The translations under genes were made by a program, and so were the position numbers. From an uncultured Lachnospiraceae bacterium (GTDB taxonomy: Bacteria > Bacillota > Clostridia > Lachnospirales > Lachnospiraceae), in NCBI GenBank assembly GCA_905209865.1, contig CAJLUP010000031.1, positions 1-16,611 on the forward strand: DNA of 16,611 bases, read 5' to 3'. The notes under the pieces were generated by a model that saw nothing but the letters and a program-made list of their open reading frames with translations, was not told the origin of the DNA and made no database searches. Below, piece after piece: positions 15,028 through 16,611 of the stretch (positions are counted from its first letter, which is position 1; the number at the start of each line of letters is the position of its first letter).

Positions 15028-15378
15028 ATGGCATTTCATACAGGGGCGGCTCTTTTGGATGCGATCGTATTGGCGGTTGTATCTATGGAAGAGACTGGAA
15101 CATACGGATACAGGATTACGCAGGATGTAAGGAAAGTGATCGAAGTATCGGAGTCAACATTGTATCCGGTTTTGCGAAGACTTCAGAAAGACGAGTATCT
15201 GGAAGTGTACGACAGACAGTTTGAAGGGAGAAACAGGCGGTATTATAAGATCACTTCAAAAGGGATGCAACAATTAGATTTTTATAAGAAAGAATGGGAA
15301 ACTTATACCCGGAAGGTCAACGCGATCTTTCACGGGATGATCGTGAATGAGGAGATTTCAGAATCGGATCGGAAGTAA
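15028..15378 (+). CDS. PadR-family transcriptional regulator
   Basis: The protein is 116 aa with the PadR winged helix in its first 90 residues: A-L-L-D-A-I-V-L-A-V-V, then Y-G-Y-R-I-T-Q-D-V (26-34), S-E-S-T-L-Y-P-V-L-R-R-L (41-52), and the wing R-N-R-R-Y-Y-K-I-T. A C-terminal helix suited to dimerisation ends it. PadR proteins usually repress an adjacent transporter or stress gene, often together with their own gene. Here no transporter or DUF1700/DUF1048-type partner follows; the next genes are a spore protein and a WecG/TagA homologue. GAGGAGG lies 5 nt before the ATG, an excellent ribosome binding site that decides this start. Confidence 0.93.
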   Translation: MAFHTGAALLDAIVLAVVSMEETGTYGYRITQDVRKVIEVSESTLYPVLRRLQKDEYLEVYDRQFEGRNRRYYKITSKGMQQLDFYKKEWETYTRKVNAIFHGMIVNEEISESDRK

Positions 15379-15458
15379 AAGACGCCAAACCGGAGCAGAT
15401 GAATAGAATTAGAAAAACAGGCAACACTTCTTTGCAAAGAAATGAAAGGAGCAGTTGT

Positions 15459-15659
15459 ATGTCGGGAAAAAAATCAAAAAAGATCGATTTGGCAAACCTT
15501 GATCCGGAAGAAAAATTAAAATACGAAGTAGCGGAAGAATTGGGACTTCTCGATAAAGTGATGGCAGAGGGGTGGAAATCCCTTACATCGAAAGAAACGG
15601 GAAGGATCGGAGGGCTTGTAACAAGAAAGAAAAAAAGCAGTCGGGCAGATCAGACATAG
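15459..15659 (+). CDS. Alpha/beta-type small acid-soluble spore protein
   Basis: The protein is 66 aa. After a lysine-rich start it shows the SASP pattern: L-K-Y-E-V-A-E-E-L-G-L (20-30), where the bond after E23 corresponds to the germination protease site, then G-W-K-S-L-T-S-K-E-T-G-R-I-G-G (38-52), matching the conserved DNA-binding C-terminal half. Such proteins coat spore DNA in the forespore and protect it from damage. AAGGAG lies 7 nt before the ATG. Expression should come from a sigma-G promoter. A TGAATA at 15400-15405 equals the sigma-G -35, but the -10 region downstream fits poorly. A 14-bp palindrome TTCTTTGCAAAGAA (15428-15441) lies just upstream. Confidence 0.85.
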   Translation: MSGKKSKKIDLANLDPEEKLKYEVAEELGLLDKVMAEGWKSLTSKETGRIGGLVTRKKKSSRADQT

Positions 15660-15722
15660 CAGAAGAATAAACAAAAACGGCAGAACGGGGCATTGAGAAA
15701 GCGGCGAAGGGCGGAATATTTC

Positions 15723-15751
15723 TTTACAAAGACAAGCAAATTTGATAAAAT
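15723..15751 (+). promoter_or_regulatory. Sigma-A promoter of the WecG/TagA-family gene
   Basis: TTTACA (15723-15728) and TAAAAT (15746-15751) are 17 bp apart, predicting a start near 15758 and a leader of about 26 nt. The gene is thus separable from the spore gene upstream. Confidence 0.65.
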
Positions 15752-15783
15752 TGTACATCCGAGGGAGACGACAGGTGATGTGT

Positions 15784-16461
15784 ATGAAAGAAAAAATAAC
15801 TGTTTTGAGTACAGAAATGGACTGCCTGACAGCGAAAGAAGCTATGGTGAAGGCAATCGCGTTTATGGAGAGAGAGTCGGCTGATATCATAGAGATCCTA
15901 TCCATGAGCACTCTGATGAGTGTGCGGGATGAAGAAGAATGGAAAAAAACGATATCCGGGTTTGGTCTGATGCTTCCGGGGGAGACAGAGATCCTTGAAG
16001 CAGCAGGGGAAACGGACAGAGTGAAGCTGAGAGAAGCAGACAATCAGACATTTATAAAAATGTTTATGAAATATCTTCAAAGGAACAGAAAAAAAGTATT
16101 TCTGCTTGCAGACTCCGAGGAGAAGCTTGCATCTGTCGAGCATGCGATGAAGTATTATGATAAAGGGATCTGTCTGACGGGACATGCGCTGATCCGGGAA
16201 GGTGAAAACAGAGAAGAAGATGTAGTAAACGAAATCAACGGAACCGAAACAGACTGTATTTTATCCGTGCTGCAGTCGCCTTATCAAGAACAGTTCATCG
16301 CGAAATATCAGGCTCTTTTGAATGTGAAGATGTGGTTCGGATGCGGATCGCTGCTGGAAAAAAGTTATGGTGAAAGAAAGCTTTCCAAAAGACTTTCCCG
16401 CTTTTTCTTAAAAAAGAGATTTCATCTGTTAGTAGGAAAGCAGCAGAAAAAGACGAAATAG
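15784..16461 (+). CDS. Divergent WecG/TagA/CpsF-family protein
   Basis: The protein is 225 aa. Family resemblance is clearest in E-E-D-V-V-N-E-I-N-G-T-E-T-D-C-I-L-S (144-161) and S165-P-Y-Q-E-Q-F171, which match the I-N...D-V-V-F-V-G-L-G-x-P-K-Q-E region, and in K-V-F-L-L-A-D (104-110) and W-F-G-C-G-S-L-L (184-191). Canonical members transfer N-acetylmannosamine to undecaprenyl-linked sugar in teichoic acid or polysaccharide synthesis, at the membrane. In this protein the L-P-D-G segment with the catalytic aspartate reads L64-P65-G66-E67, and the usual D-F-x-A-G near the end is replaced. The activity may therefore be altered or lost. The tail is strongly basic and may touch the membrane. The ATG at 15784 follows AGGTG at 6 nt; ATG at 15778 is an alternative. 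Confidence 0.75.
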   Translation: MKEKITVLSTEMDCLTAKEAMVKAIAFMERESADIIEILSMSTLMSVRDEEEWKKTISGFGLMLPGETEILEAAGETDRVKLREADNQTFIKMFMKYLQRNRKKVFLLADSEEKLASVEHAMKYYDKGICLTGHALIREGENREEDVVNEINGTETDCILSVLQSPYQEQFIAKYQALLNVKMWFGCGSLLEKSYGERKLSKRLSRFFLKKRFHLLVGKQQKKTK

Positions 16462-16543
16462 ACAAATGCTGGACAAAGTGTCTATATTTGGAATTTGTGA
16501 ACAATGTATAAGATGTAAAATATGAATTTTTTGTAAAATATCT

Positions 16544-16587
16544 GAGGAAGTGCATAAAAAATATGTATTTCCTCTTTCTTTTTTTGC
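16544..16587 (+). terminator. Terminator after the WecG/TagA-family gene
   Basis: A 13-bp stem (16544-16556 with 16562-16574, including two G-U pairs) closes an AAAAA loop and is followed by a T-rich run to about 16585. The 80 bases between the stop codon and this hairpin hold nothing recognisable. Confidence 0.75.
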
Positions 16588-16611
16588 TGTTTTGCATTAA
16601 TATAATACATG

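Noticed and set aside
14937..15224. A 95-codon ORF overlapping the start of padR in another frame.
   Set aside because: It has no ribosome binding site, begins at the predicted transcript start and runs through the well-supported padR frame; it is a shadow of that gene.
15428..15441. Perfect 14-bp palindrome TTCTTTGCAAAGAA upstream of the SASP gene.
   Set aside because: About one such palindrome is expected by chance in 16.6 kb, and no regulator can be linked to it.

Overview
The window suggests a spore-forming, AT-rich Gram-positive Clostridia of the Lachnospiraceae type. The reasons are AddAB rather than RecBCD, strong GGAGG-type ribosome binding sites, sigma-A promoters close to consensus, an alpha/beta-type spore protein gene, and closest recalled resemblance of most proteins to gut Lachnospiraceae. 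I cannot name the species. The first ten bases equal the 3' end of the Illumina TruSeq adapter, so the left edge is probably a contig end with untrimmed adapter.

Layout. 1-1410: the 3' end of a C39-like peptidase gene (+) converges on asnA (-) across a shared terminator. asnA has its own promoter. 1411-2440: a gene-poor stretch holding an orphan transcription unit (promoter, hairpins, 58-codon ORF, strong terminator), a GC-rich segment of nested inverted repeats, and a 55-aa membrane protein gene. 2443-3258: a PHP-domain metal-dependent phosphoesterase (+). 3321-6028 (-): a large OPT-family transporter gene, then a PqqD-like gene overlapped by a single-pass membrane protein gene. 6333-6989 (+): a Crp/Fnr-type regulator. 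7214-14796 (+): trxA-addB-addA-DUF1294, tightly packed (22-nt gap, then two 4-nt overlaps) and probably one operon. 14841-16587 (+): terminator, PadR regulator behind a perfect consensus promoter with a dyad, an alpha/beta SASP gene, a divergent WecG/TagA-family protein, and a closing terminator.

How the genes work together. AddA and AddB form the helicase-nuclease that processes double-strand breaks for RecA. AddB carries the four-cysteine iron-sulfur signature, and thioredoxin is encoded just upstream, which links redox state and DNA repair at least by position. The regulator before trxA has a CRP-like recognition helix, and a GTGA/TCAC palindrome lies just upstream of the trxA -10. The OPT carrier probably imports peptides. 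The PqqD/membrane-protein pair next to it has no radical SAM partner here and is of unknown role.

Most of the window is ordinary chromosomal housekeeping. The parts most worth a second look are the orphan transcript and nested repeats at 1544-2030, the PqqD/membrane pair, the WecG/TagA homologue that appears to lack the catalytic aspartate, and the self-overlapping padR promoter. I saw no CRISPR array, insertion sequence, tRNA, rRNA or phage gene.
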